In this document: one piece after another, positions 9,001 through 15,158 of the stretch
How positions within the stretch are numbered: position 1 is the first letter of the stretch
Layout of the letters: each line of letters opens with the position of its first letter
Virus record (IMG/VR): IMGVR_UViG_3300042545_000106
Location: 1 to 24,840 of that record
From: a virus
Reading direction: 5' to 3' (one strand)
DNA: 24,840 bases
Made by a program: the position numbers and the translations under genes
Notes under the pieces: model-generated
Databases searched by the model: none
What the model was told of the DNA's origin: nothing
What the model saw: only the letters and a program-made list of their open reading frames with translations

Positions 9001-11701
9001 TAGATAGACTTATTCCATTTTCATCAAAAATATCAAACAACGGTGGTTGATTAACTGTTGTTTTTTGTTGTGATTCAAACCAATCAATACCGTCAAAGTA
9101 GAAATCTTTACCTTGATAGTTAAATCCTCTGAACGCAACAGTCTGTTCTAATGGAAGAACTTCGCCATCATCTGCAGGCGTTAGGGTAATAACAGGAGTT
9201 GACAGTTCTGCTATTGATGAAAATCGTACAACATATATTTTGTCTTTTACATTTTCATTTGTGTCTGCGGCAAAGACAACCCTAGCACCATCAAATAATG
9301 CATAGTTATCATTTTGACCATCGTTAGCAATCAATGAAGCTACGGTAGTGCCACCAAACGTGTAGTTACCTAACCATGTAACTGTCAATGTAGTAACACC
9401 AGATGCAACACTAATATTGCTAATTTGTGAATTAGTTGGTAACAAATTAGTTGAATCATTTATGTATTGACCAACTTGGAATGCACCAGTAATATCTGAA
9501 GTAGCCATTGAGATTGTGGTAGTTGTACTTGCGGTAACGCTATTAATTGTAGCTGTGTACGCAGTATATACTTCAACATCTGGATAATAATTTTCTTGAC
9601 CAGCAACATATTCAAATGCATCAGTTGTTCTAAAATCAATAAAGTCGATAGGCGCTTTACCTAAGTAGCCAGAGTTGAATAATCTTAAGTTAGGGTAGAA
9701 CTCAATGATTGGGCGTTTTGCTTTATTTGCTTGTGTAGCCGCTATAGTTACAAAATTTGGGTTATTATTATATGTTGCAGTAGCGTTGATAACATCAATG
9801 TGGAACCAACGATTACTACGTGACCATGGATTTTTGTTAATGCTATTTCTAGCAATTGTAATGTAATCTTGAGTTACTGGTATATACAGGTTACTATCGT
9901 AATTACCAATATCATATGGTAAGGTGTCATATGGTATGTAAGTGCTTGAAGTAAATGGTTCTGGTGCTATTAAGTCAGCAACTGGTATCAACTGAATCGC
10001 AGTACCTACACCTTCAACATAGTATTGAACATTCTCGTAGCTTACAGGGTATATGTCACCTTGAAATACTACCTTTAAACCATTAGTGAATTCTACACCG
10101 TTTGGTGCTGTATATTGTATTTTACCTAATATGTCTTCTAATATATCAATACGATTGGTAGTGTTGCTGTCAATTATACGTAGTTGACCAACTTTGTTAC
10201 CAGAAGTACCATCTTGGTAGTACAACACATCTAATATTGCACTGTTATATGGTACTAAATTAATTGTTCCGGCAACGTTTCTATAAAATTTTCTAGCTAT
10301 CCATTCAGTACCATATTGTGCAGTAATTTTTTCATTAGTAGGAATAGGTCCAACTTCGACTAATCGCAATACTGGATCACTTATATCACCTAAATAAGTT
10401 ATACGATAAAACGTTGCGCTTACATCAGTGTAGTAGCCTTCTTCGTTTAAACCTTGATTAATATTAGCAACTAATCCTGAACCACTTGCAGTAGTGACAG
10501 CATAAGGTGTTACACCTACATCAAACAAGTTTTGTGCGATAGTGAATTCAGTAGAACTAATAATAGAGTTTACATAATATATTGTATTAGGAAATACAGT
10601 ATCATATGTTAGTATTCCACCAAACGTAGATCCATTAAATGTTATAGTTTGTCCTACTACTAAATTAGCAGTAGAAGAACATGTTATGACATTACCAGTG
10701 GAATTAGTAGAACTGATAGTAATTGTTTGTGCAGGTACTAAATTATTGTTTACATCAAAGTTAGTTTCATCAAAGAAATTACTGATATAACCCTGTTCAT
10801 TTGGTATACCGGTATTGTAAAACATTACAGTAAGACCGTCTAACGAACTAATACCGTCGATGTTTCCAACAGTACTTAATAATTGCCCATTGATTTGATC
10901 GTAAGGTGTAGTAGATACTACATCAACTATGTTGTTACCTGGGAAATTATATTCATCTAATGCGTCTTTTGGCGGGACAGTAAATGTTACTATACCCACT
11001 TCTGCGCCATTATTAGTAACACCAAATACATCACGTGTTTGAACGTTTGTTTGTGTAGGGTCTAAACCAGTTACACCAGGGGCACCTTGAATCCAAAACT
11101 GACTATCTTGGTTAACACTGAATCTATATGTACCACCACGTAATAATGTTAGTGTAGGGTTAGTAGACCCCTGTGTTTGTCCATCAGCAGTTACATTATA
11201 TCCGTTAGGTGCATCAGTGATAATATAATCGGTTGCATTAAAAACAATGTCTGTAGAAATTGTTACTGGATCAGGACCTTCTGGCAACCAATAGTATTGA
11301 TTAAAGTTAATGATTTTATCTAAGTCAGTAAAACTATCCCATGAATAAAATTGGCTTTCAAACAATCTATCATTGTTATTTGTGATACCACCTTCTAGTT
11401 TCAATGCATCAATGATGCCTGGATAACTGATAAAATCTTGAGCGATTCCTGTGTCTTTCTTTAAGAAAGCTACGCCAGGATCTAGTTGATAATCTGTTCG
11501 TGTTTTTGTTGGCTCAATTACATATTTGTTTTTTGCATTTATGCCGTAGCCAAACTTAGTACCAATGTAACCTTCAATACGTTCCGTATTTGGTTGGTCA
11601 ACAATTTGATCCAATGTAGCCGCTAAAAACTGAGCATTGGTTGTTGTTTTAAAAATGTCTGGTAGAAAGTTTAGTGTTCTAATTCTTGTACTTGTGGCCA
11701 T
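1..11701 (-). CDS. Giant baseplate/tail structural protein, 3' end outside window
   Basis: The frame opens with ATG at 11701 and stays open to the left edge: 3,900 codons with no stop, so the carboxyl end lies outside. A TAGAGA ribosome-binding site sits 6 nt before the ATG. It lies 25 nt after gp6, the position of gene 7 in T4, but is almost four times longer than T4 gp7 (1032 aa). Residues 1-140 form a conserved-looking head (LPDIFKTTTNAQFL, then an aromatic NQYYWLP). Downstream I see a cupredoxin-like segment (about 181-247), NTxYYV modules (about 348-390, 2625-2733), a CBM5/12-like motif (about 1976-2016), a seven-repeat FG-GAP propeller (about 2383-3118), a tyrosine/asparagine-rich stretch with DRMLDSLAG and RPRQSFFVNR, an NEVKPYHVVIKEF segment (about 3660), and an IDDE/RGxDGT module (about 3763-3819). 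Composition is rich in N, T, Y and V and poor in Cys, as in beta-rich virion proteins. The role is inferred: baseplate periphery or host recognition. Similar giant proteins are known from marine T4-like phages. Sure of the gene, unsure of the function. Confidence 0.9.
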   Translation of the reverse strand, partial: MATSTRIRTLNFLPDIFKTTTNAQFLAATLDQIVDQPNTERIEGYIGTKFGYGINAKNKYVIEPTKTRTDYQLDPGVAFLKKDTGIAQDFISYPGIIDALKLEGGITNNNDRLFESQFYSWDSFTDLDKIINFNQYYWLPEGPDPVTISTDIVFNATDYIITDAPNGYNVTADGQTQGSTNPTLTLLRGGTYRFSVNQDSQFWIQGAPGVTGLDPTQTNVQTRDVFGVTNNGAEVGIVTFTVPPKDALDEYNFPGNNIVDVVSTTPYDQINGQLLSTVGNIDGISSLDGLTVMFYNTGIPNEQGYISNFFDETNFDVNNNLVPAQTITISSTNSTGNVITCSSTANLVVGQTITFNGSTFGGILTYDTVFPNTIYYVNSIISSTEFTIAQNLFDVGVTPYAVTTASGSGLVANINQGLNEEGYYTDVSATFYRITYLGDISDPVLRLVEVGPIPTNEKITAQYGTEWIARKFYRNVAGTINLVPYNSAILDVLYYQDGTSGNKVGQLRIIDSNTTNRIDILEDILGKIQYTAPNGVEFTNGLKVVFQGDIYPVSYENVQYYVEGVGTAIQLIPVADLIAPEPFTSSTYIPYDTLPYDIGNYDSNLYIPVTQDYITIARNSINKNPWSRSNRWFHIDVINATATYNNNPNFVTIAATQANKAKRPIIEFYPNLRLFNSGYLGKAPIDFIDFRTTDAFEYVAGQENYYPDVEVYTAYTATINSVTASTTTTISMATSDITGAFQVGQYINDSTNLLPTNSQISNISVASGVTTLTVTWLGNYTFGGTTVASLIANDGQNDNYALFDGARVVFAADTNENVKDKIYVVRFSSIAELSTPVITLTPADDGEVLPLEQTVAFRGFNYQGKDFYFDGIDWFESQQKTTVNQPPLFDIFDENGISLSNSNYYVGSSFEGTKLFAYGLGSGLDDSILGFPIRYSSIDNVGDISFDVSLNADTFNYVRGTTPITQKVNTGYVYNYTELGEQYRQIGWETAVGNSVQYQIFEFNYYASAPTTTYTCDVSMLSPDASVWPTLQVYVNNVLQTGNYTVTVGPNSTVINFTVPDPLVDTVVQVSILSNQVSSVGYYSIPINLNNNPLNQDITVANVGDIRGQYQSIFYNNPNTTGVVFGANNYRDLGNLVPWGNRIIQNSASLVLPGTFLRKQNHNLFNALMFNSKEYINFKTLLVSTVNNTDYSRYYSPAYMLDDALDQITASKTEDESFFWSDMLPSKAAYISNTYSFANSLDVSIYPLSRIYNYDTANYYGILVYLTRTTDGVAQNTQLIKGIDYTVSSTSPALTVETDLLPGDQITINEYNQTYGSYCPNTPTKLGLYPSTIPQVILDNNYANPTYFIVGHDGSYNKLYGDYIDGQLIDFRDKVLLEFEKRVYNNLKLSNVIPINESDVIPGFWRTTDYSLDEIKQIYSVNFLNWVGQNRVNYKKQVYNANNQYTYNYNRSGNKINRDPIPQGYWRGIYEYFYDTSNPDTKPWEMLGFANQPTWWATRYGSAPYTSDNLVLWGDLAAGYIWNDGAPYINEAYVRPELLQVLPVDTAGDLVSPFIAIVGNYSNQSFIRDWVVGDTGPTEFSYRRSSSWPFDLMKLYALTKPAEFFNLGVDVDNYKYNLEFNQYLVNDRSHLVISDVEIYGNGTPKTSYINWVVDYEKQIGIDATQNITDLLDNLDVRLVYRLAGFSDKNLLKFYVEKGTPNSNNASLLIPDESFGVLLYDNQPFERIVYSGVIVQSTPEGYFKVYGNSQTNAYFTISNPKINGNYDRITMQNLSVQVPKDYYNTTSVVSYGTEFYSLQEVAVFLSSYGRYLSTQGVLFDQIETGLEVSWNQMIAEFLYWAQSGWESGSLINLNPAASLISINKDSYIVQPLTLQQQNFILNQNLYPIQSVDMSIVRDGTLFTAQPLNQGDTVAYGQFNISNFEHGIVFDNVTLFDDIIYNLITGLRQQRIVVRGTKTAEWNGTIDAQGFILNQDNIIEWNNETKYTTGSIVKYKNKYWIAVKIIQASEIFDERDWKETDYNEIQKGLLPNSSTRSYESTLYYDVNKANLENDADLLSFSLIGYRPRDYLALADLTDITQINVYKNFIKNKGTLNAVSAFKGASLPQGGIDYEVYENWAIKAGEFGGVLNSNFVEFKLNQSELTGNPSTVELTNGVYTQGIQQQVPLYNIFNYGRPITNPNVLPTLPIDTPNILFPDAGYVSFDDVKIHAYYYFGLTGAETPITRLYQGDYVWIANLQGTWQIMSPLSLGTVVEAKNLSNGTITIRFATAQTLAKYSAFAVTNFNNRINGYYTVQSVIDPYTVLVSANLDPAIQSITGQGIGFKFQSHRAEEPSDIINLPLLDNEFVKNKAWVDLGNEGSWQVYRKSLNYTYDSEIVKSNSQTFGSAVAYTDNVGYLIADADAGEVYRYIYNALTEQYELFQTYTGSASFGTTISYSDNTFAVSQPTGATVGDRTISIYQLVSNTLTDSLVLIQEPIQAPSSSITNWGTATAISGDQNWLYVSDTVNNRVYVYRKSQITGKYEYVNIISITGVGGLDQFGYSLSTDYYGHTLVIGTPDQNYSATIDNSGYSYIFDRLYQNFEAQSSSQQFIPLLFNLSVATNTTAYNASITTSVSNKINVDTLQGLSVGTPAVFTGPVFGDISLNTVYYVRDTFSPANQVTLSTSKYTATVDTTYATGNKIRVSSNSDFVVDAPIVFYGETGTSNIVSGTKYYIKSITTVTIDTIDYDAITISTTIGGTTFTVANSDLNVTAVTFGDEVTLSSDTGTMTLNAQTQPVFVSVNGTFISEDQYAVIGNVLYMYGNITAGDIITLSSSTFVLMQTLSTGTTPRVGTQFGQSVAVNKYASEVLVGAPFQLSDTTGEGAVYRFTNGGGKYGMLTGTVDCSLTASETILINGFAVTLPIGGATGAANAINAARITNVEAANVDGKLVISLVNASLATINDKLNVAALSPTAYTGMGITPYTLTQTVTCPHVGGATQFGEKIKFNEFGSFIVSAPTGTRFAGTTFDSTDDENFDNDTIFDNNTTQWVDPFVNAGAVYMFDYLSNYNENLLNVGNFVYAQSVNDINQEYGNQPYYGQAIDFNNYTVIVGSPQFRPSFVNGQVVVYTNIIGEQDWVVFRESTPIVDTSRIQNGLLYSAITNNTLENLDYIDPLQGKLLGAVRENIDYVSNTDPASYNSPNTTNRGSGVWGSPQVGELWFNTSNTRFVNYHQPDVTYNSKWWGRVFPGSNVSIYSWISSNVVPSQYQGPGVPYDTDNYAIELIQDARGSLVPQYFYWVRNTNIVFTKLGKTLSDTILEYYIINPINSGISYFAPLLPNAFALYNSDPYINNTDTIFHVGFSTGTNDDESHSVYNLIRANYADDFLPGLPSTNSIDTPESLYDRMLDSLAGVDETGAVVPDPYLPKPVQYGIYARPRQSFFVNRFGALQNYLQYANEVLAQFPITETRSANFLFQDGAVNPSTVNNPNWTGGTELFYDTQQYWNYIDWWATGYNNNTKSALRVPLYADLSTLAVPSGTIVTVAQNGNGKFEVYRSNDDSTWTRIGLEDGTIEFSSTLWDYEEARLGFGDNFFDTTPYDEFPSQETRYILRALNEQIYTQELQIYRNKSLILLFEYIQTETIESQNYLPWLNKTSFIDVGHTIRELLPIEVFQTDNQDFLQGYLNEVKPYHVVIKEFLFKYTGQDVYDGDITDFDLPAQYDSSIQQFVSPELVYANPSSAYEFLPIDPIWETQAYSQWFNNFGLSITGVNDYPITTLSSYISLNSNSFTVDNSFGFPINGVVLIDDELIAYSNVDRSTSTLSGLTRGIDGTSITQHIPGAQLIIDLPAVLLLDGGRGYTEPPKVTAYYDETLYGPPKRAAQLEAVMYLDSVLLVNVIDPGAGYPVLPEIRIDPSISISFNSTQ
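247..414 (-). other. IDDE/RGxDGT module of the giant protein (about residues 3763-3819)
   Basis: The segment reads FPINGVVLIDDELIAYSNVD, followed by LSGLTRGIDGTS and QHIPGAQ. The layout of a strand ending in IDDE(L/I)IxY, then LxGxxRGxDGTxxxxHxxG, recurs in tail and baseplate proteins of many phages. It is followed by glycine-tyrosine turns (GGRGYTEPP, GAGYPVLP) that start a further repeat family before the window ends. Its function is unknown. Confidence 0.5.
2348..4555 (-). other. Seven-repeat FG-GAP-type beta-propeller in the giant protein
   Basis: Seven segments each begin with an aromatic-Gly pair (FGSAVAY, FGTTISY, WGTATAI, FGYSLST, FGQSVAV, FGEKIKF, YGQAIDF; first bases at 4555, 4417, 4246, 4090, 3202, 2764, 2476). 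Several continue with a hydrophobic strand, (V/I)(G/S)xP and GxVYxF or a close variant, the signature of integrin-alpha/FG-GAP blades. Seven is the usual blade number. Blades 1-3 are 46 to 57 residues apart. Blades 4 and 5 carry insertions of roughly 240 and 90 residues, and blade 6 a shorter Asp/Asn-rich loop. Fold assignment is by pattern only. Confidence 0.6.
2875..3038 (-). other. Inserted alpha/beta segment in propeller repeat 5, flagellin IN-like
   Basis: Within the insertion after the fifth FG-GAP repeat the protein reads ETILINGFAVTLPIG, then an Ala/Asn-rich helix (GAANAINAARI), then VDGKLVISLVN. The order (INGxxVxL strand, helix of A/N/I residues, DGKLxIS strand) resembles the flagellin-hook IN motif found in flagellins and some phage structural proteins. 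The match is short and tentative. Confidence 0.35.
5656..5776 (-). other. CBM5/12-like aromatic motif in the giant protein (about residues 1976-2016)
   Basis: The pattern is EWNNETKYTTGSIVKYKNKY, then W, with a closing tryptophan in RDWKE about 20 residues later. It matches the W-x(n)-Y-xx-G-xx-V-x-Y-x-x-x-Y-W ... W layout of small chitin/cellulose-binding modules of the CBM5/12 type. Aromatic residues in that fold stack on sugars. Here it could bind a surface glycan or simply be a beta element; the similarity is short. Confidence 0.4.
10955..11162 (-). other. Cupredoxin-like beta domain in the giant protein (about residues 181-247)
   Basis: The segment begins with NPTLTLLRGGTYRF, continues through QFWIQGAPG and GVTNNG, and ends with VTFTVPP. 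This order (NPxLTLxRGxTYxF, a GVxNNG turn, then xxFTVP) recurs in structural and surface proteins of marine phages and bacteria and resembles a cupredoxin-like beta sandwich. No set of copper ligands is evident, so I read it as a structural fold. Assignment is by motif only. Confidence 0.45.
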
Positions 11702-11724
11702 ATTAAATCTCTATCAATTATATT

Positions 11725-11732
11725 ACTTATCT
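11725..11732 (-). promoter_or_regulatory. Weak late-promoter-like octamer before the giant gene
   Basis: On the minus strand the octamer is GATAAGTA, one base away from the GATAAATA seen before two other genes here. It overlaps the gp6 stop codon and lies 23 nt upstream of the ATG, in the spacing range of the better matches. The mismatch leaves open whether this gene is instead read through from the gp6 promoter. Confidence 0.35.
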
Positions 11733-14700
11733 TATTTGCAATTCGGCGGGTGTGAGTGCGGCTATTACCTGCACGTCAGATGCTGTGGCTGCGTTTTGAA
11801 AGATTTCATAAGGGGCACATTTAATTTCATATAAGTCACCAAAAGATTGTGTAGGGTTGTTAGGTACAAGTACCACTGAGCTAATTATTTCTCCTAATTG
11901 GTCATGTAGATACGCACTCAATTCAGAGAAATAAAACGTGTCTCCAAAGTTCCAGTTATTAATATTAAAATAACTATTCATTGAAGATAATACTGCGCTA
12001 CGAATTTCGCTATTACTTGCATTAGTATTAGCGGCTTTAACTACTTTGACAGTAGCACGTAATGCAGGTGCGGCTTTTGCACCAAATAATGGTTTGAATA
12101 TAACACTGTTAGGTATTAAACTGTCACTTAACATCTTATAATCTTGTAGTTTACCATATGACTGATTTAACTCATTAATAGTAGGTTTGTTTGGTTCTGA
12201 AATAGTACCAGTTGTGTCTTGTATCCAATTTTGATATTGTGTATAATAAGATTGTGTTACTAGATACAAATCAATAATGTTTGTTGTTGCAGGATCAATA
12301 CGTGTAGTATTATTACTATTGTGACGATACTGGAACTGAAGACCTTGACGTCCATACTGAATCGAGTATTGTGGTTGCTCAACTAACACATAGAAAGGCG
12401 TGTTTACTGTATCATCTTGTATTGATGTGTAAAACTTATTTTCAGAATAGGCGTAGAACAATTGTCCTTCAGGATATTCATACTTTACAACTTCAATTTG
12501 AGTCTTAGTGGCATATACGTAATTTACACTAGTGCTAGGTATGATTTGATAACGAGACAAACTAATAGCATCTTCAACTAATTCAAAGAAGGTGTATATC
12601 CCTATGTTAGAACTATTAGGTTGATAACCTGTTATAGTAGTAAAGAAATCAGGATCATTGATAATTGTTCTATCGTTAACATCAATACTAGCTACTTCTA
12701 CTTCAAAGTCGTTGATATAACCATCACTCTCAACTGTCTGCCCTAGTATACTTATTTGCACTGGTTTACTTAATGGATAGTTAGAATTGTATTGTGTATT
12801 TGTAGCAAGAACTTTTACATAGTCTTGTAATACTTTACCTGTAAAGGGGTCATATACTAATTTACCTGTTTCAAAATTGAAACGAGTATCTGCTACGCTT
12901 CCAAAGTAATATTGTAAACTTCTGTAGGCTATTTGATAAACATTGTTACCTAAGCTATTAAAGTTAACAAACCAGTTAGTAGCATCGTATGCTTCTACAC
13001 TCCATCTATCTTGTGACACAAGTAATGAATTGTTGAAAACTAATGAGAAGTCTTGATTCAATTCCATTCTAGTAATACATTCTTGTATCACTAGTGCTGG
13101 CAATGAATTATCAAATGCAGGTATGATTTGTGTTACTATTACACCTTCAGGAACATATGCATTTAATGTGACCGGACCAGTTCCATTACTAAATTGACCT
13201 TCACCATTATTATAACCATCACCGATAACATTAAGTACAGTAGTCCAAATATATGTAGGGTTACTTGAACCAGCAATACCTGCTACCAAACGATTATTAC
13301 TATCAAAGTAATACCCAGCCGGTGCAGTAAGTTTTAACATAGCACCTTTAGTGGCATATTTCATGCTATATGTTGAATATGTGCCAATTGGAATAGCTAC
13401 TTCATCACTACCACTTAAATTATAAAAATATCCAGTAACACTATTAGCATCAACAGTAGATTCTTTCCAATAAACAGTACCATCACCTGTCGTACTGTTA
13501 ACATTATATCGTGTAAAGTTTTGTAAGTAATATTGTCTTGCTCTATTGTCTGCAAGTTCAGCGGCCAAAGTAGTTGTTAAAAACGTAATAATGTCACCGG
13601 TGGTAGAGATGGTTAATCCCAAATTACCATTGTTACTATTTTGGTATATTGCGCCGTCATTTGCAAATGAATTAGTGCTGGAGTATTTTCCGGTTGGGTC
13701 TAATAAATCTAAATTTTTTGACACACCAATTGAACTACGGTTAATTGCTTTGCTTTTAATAATTGAATTATATAATGTGTATGGGAAGTTGTTGTAATCT
13801 TCCCCATTAACCATTCTGTTCTGTGTATAATAGCGGGCAGGGGCTCGTTGTTTAATATTTGCTAGTGTTTCTCTTGCTTGTGCGTTTGATACAGGTAGTT
13901 GTAATTCTAATCCTAATGTAAGTGCTTCTGTTCGTCCTGCTCGACTAATATAATTAATTGTGACACTTAGACCTTGCATTTCAGTTGGGTCAATAGTATA
14001 TGTCAATGCATTGCCTGCACGAACATATGATCTAAATGTACCAACTGGAATCTCAGAAAATACTCCGTCACCAAAACTGTAACTTACTTGGTCGTTATAA
14101 CGTGACACGACCGAGAAGATTTTCTTAGCACTAGTTTCTGTTTGTAGATATGCATCGGCATACACATTCTCTACTTCTTTCCATAGTGTTCTTGTTACTA
14201 TACTAGTGTTGTCTGTACTCAATTGAAACAACCAAGTATCTGTATTGTTAACACCTTGAATATCACTAATGTCTACAACTTGATTGCTAATTTGTTGCTG
14301 TAGGTTGAAATCATAATTCTGTAGTCTTCCTTGTTTGAAGTAAAAGAAGAAACCTGTGTTTGGGCTACCGTAACCTAATCTGTCGTTACGATATACCATA
14401 TTCATTTTACCTGTTGGTGCAGGTGGAATTTCATATACATAATCTTCATCCAAACTTGTAACGCTTACCAGTTCAAAATTCATTGTTTGATTATCAACTA
14501 CTGATGAGAACGGAACTACTGGTAAGTTACCACCGGGAATATTGATTGTGTACTCGTCAGTTTTTATACCTAATAGTTGTGCTGAATTACCAGGTCTACC
14601 TACACGTTGAGTATTGATTAGTGTAGCATTTACAATAGTGTTATATTGATTTAACCAGTTAGAGTTTGCTGGATCATTCCATAATACTGGAACATTGCTT

Positions 14701-15110
14701 AAGTTAAATCCATTGATATCAGTGATATCTTCTGTTGTTTGTATGCTGGTTACTTTGATGTAACCTTGTGCAGTTAAGTTTCGTTTAGCGTTATAACTGA
14801 CTAAGTTGGCTAATTTAATAACACTATCTCTACGTTCAGCAGTGTCAATAAAATTTTCACGTGCATTTAAGTCATTGCGGAACGCTAGACCTTGACCCAT
14901 AAACGCAATAATGTCTAGTAGAGCGATGAACTCACTAGATTCAATGAAGTCATTAAACGTCTCCGGATAGTATACTCGTAGATAATCTATGAAGCTTTTA
15001 CGCAAAGTTTCATAGTCGTAACTTTTAAAGTCGGCCTCACGGAAGGTCTGGTAAATTGCTTTCCAGTCATTGACGCCAAATATTGCTGATTGTCGGGAAC
15101 TTGTAGCCAT
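11727..15110 (-). CDS. 6: Baseplate wedge subunit gp6
   Basis: Homologue of T4 gp6, which dimerises and joins gp7 and gp25 to make the wedge core and the ring holding the six wedges around the hub. The start is supported by AAAGAGA 6 nt upstream. Residues 20-115 carry the conserved gp6 amino-terminal region (YETLRKSFIDYLRVYYPETF, DIIAFMGQGLAFRNDLN, ERRDSVIKLANLVSYNAKRN). A second hallmark is at about 424-485 (RAPARYYTQNRMVNGEDYN, LLDPTGKYSSTNSF). The carboxyl end (LRATVKVV, FGDTFYFSELSAYLHDQL) also resembles the gp6 family. At 1127 aa it is much longer than T4 gp6 (660 aa); the extra length lies mainly between about 490 and 1000 and looks beta-rich. It follows gp25 by 48 bp and is followed by the giant protein after 25 bp, so the wedge components are grouped. 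Family assignment is firm; the role of the expansion is unknown. Confidence 0.93.
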   Translation of the reverse strand: MATSSRQSAIFGVNDWKAIYQTFREADFKSYDYETLRKSFIDYLRVYYPETFNDFIESSEFIALLDIIAFMGQGLAFRNDLNARENFIDTAERRDSVIKLANLVSYNAKRNLTAQGYIKVTSIQTTEDITDINGFNLSNVPVLWNDPANSNWLNQYNTIVNATLINTQRVGRPGNSAQLLGIKTDEYTINIPGGNLPVVPFSSVVDNQTMNFELVSVTSLDEDYVYEIPPAPTGKMNMVYRNDRLGYGSPNTGFFFYFKQGRLQNYDFNLQQQISNQVVDISDIQGVNNTDTWLFQLSTDNTSIVTRTLWKEVENVYADAYLQTETSAKKIFSVVSRYNDQVSYSFGDGVFSEIPVGTFRSYVRAGNALTYTIDPTEMQGLSVTINYISRAGRTEALTLGLELQLPVSNAQARETLANIKQRAPARYYTQNRMVNGEDYNNFPYTLYNSIIKSKAINRSSIGVSKNLDLLDPTGKYSSTNSFANDGAIYQNSNNGNLGLTISTTGDIITFLTTTLAAELADNRARQYYLQNFTRYNVNSTTGDGTVYWKESTVDANSVTGYFYNLSGSDEVAIPIGTYSTYSMKYATKGAMLKLTAPAGYYFDSNNRLVAGIAGSSNPTYIWTTVLNVIGDGYNNGEGQFSNGTGPVTLNAYVPEGVIVTQIIPAFDNSLPALVIQECITRMELNQDFSLVFNNSLLVSQDRWSVEAYDATNWFVNFNSLGNNVYQIAYRSLQYYFGSVADTRFNFETGKLVYDPFTGKVLQDYVKVLATNTQYNSNYPLSKPVQISILGQTVESDGYINDFEVEVASIDVNDRTIINDPDFFTTITGYQPNSSNIGIYTFFELVEDAISLSRYQIIPSTSVNYVYATKTQIEVVKYEYPEGQLFYAYSENKFYTSIQDDTVNTPFYVLVEQPQYSIQYGRQGLQFQYRHNSNNTTRIDPATTNIIDLYLVTQSYYTQYQNWIQDTTGTISEPNKPTINELNQSYGKLQDYKMLSDSLIPNSVIFKPLFGAKAAPALRATVKVVKAANTNASNSEIRSAVLSSMNSYFNINNWNFGDTFYFSELSAYLHDQLGEIISSVVLVPNNPTQSFGDLYEIKCAPYEIFQNAATASDVQVIAALTPAELQIR

Positions 15111-15127
15111 AAGTAATCTCTTTCAAG

Positions 15128-15135
15128 TATTTATC
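15128..15135 (-). promoter_or_regulatory. Late promoter motif before gp6
   Basis: The octamer GATAAATA on the minus strand differs at one base from the T4 late consensus TATAAATA. It lies in the gp25-gp6 gap, 17 nt before the gp6 ATG. The gp55-type sigma factor encoded at the right of the window would be the expected reader. Confidence 0.65.
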
Positions 15136-15140
15136 ATTAT

Positions 15141-15156
15141 AAAAATACCGATTTTT
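15141..15156 (-). terminator. Small AT-stem hairpin between gp25 and gp6, possible weak terminator
   Basis: A perfect inverted repeat (AAAAAT, loop CGGT, ATTTTT) begins 2 nt after the gp25 stop and ends just upstream of the gp6 late promoter. In the transcript it would be a 6-bp A-U stem ending in a U run. With no G-C pairs in the stem it is at best a weak attenuator, but its location between a gene end and a new promoter fits. Confidence 0.3.
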
Positions 15157-15158
15157 GA

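Noticed and set aside
261-11600. Several plus-strand frames of 60-120 codons opposite the giant gene, and one on the minus strand at 8563-8763
   Set aside because: They lie wholly inside the open giant frame, lack ribosome-binding sites and have compositions expected from the antisense of Asn/Thr/Tyr-rich coding DNA.
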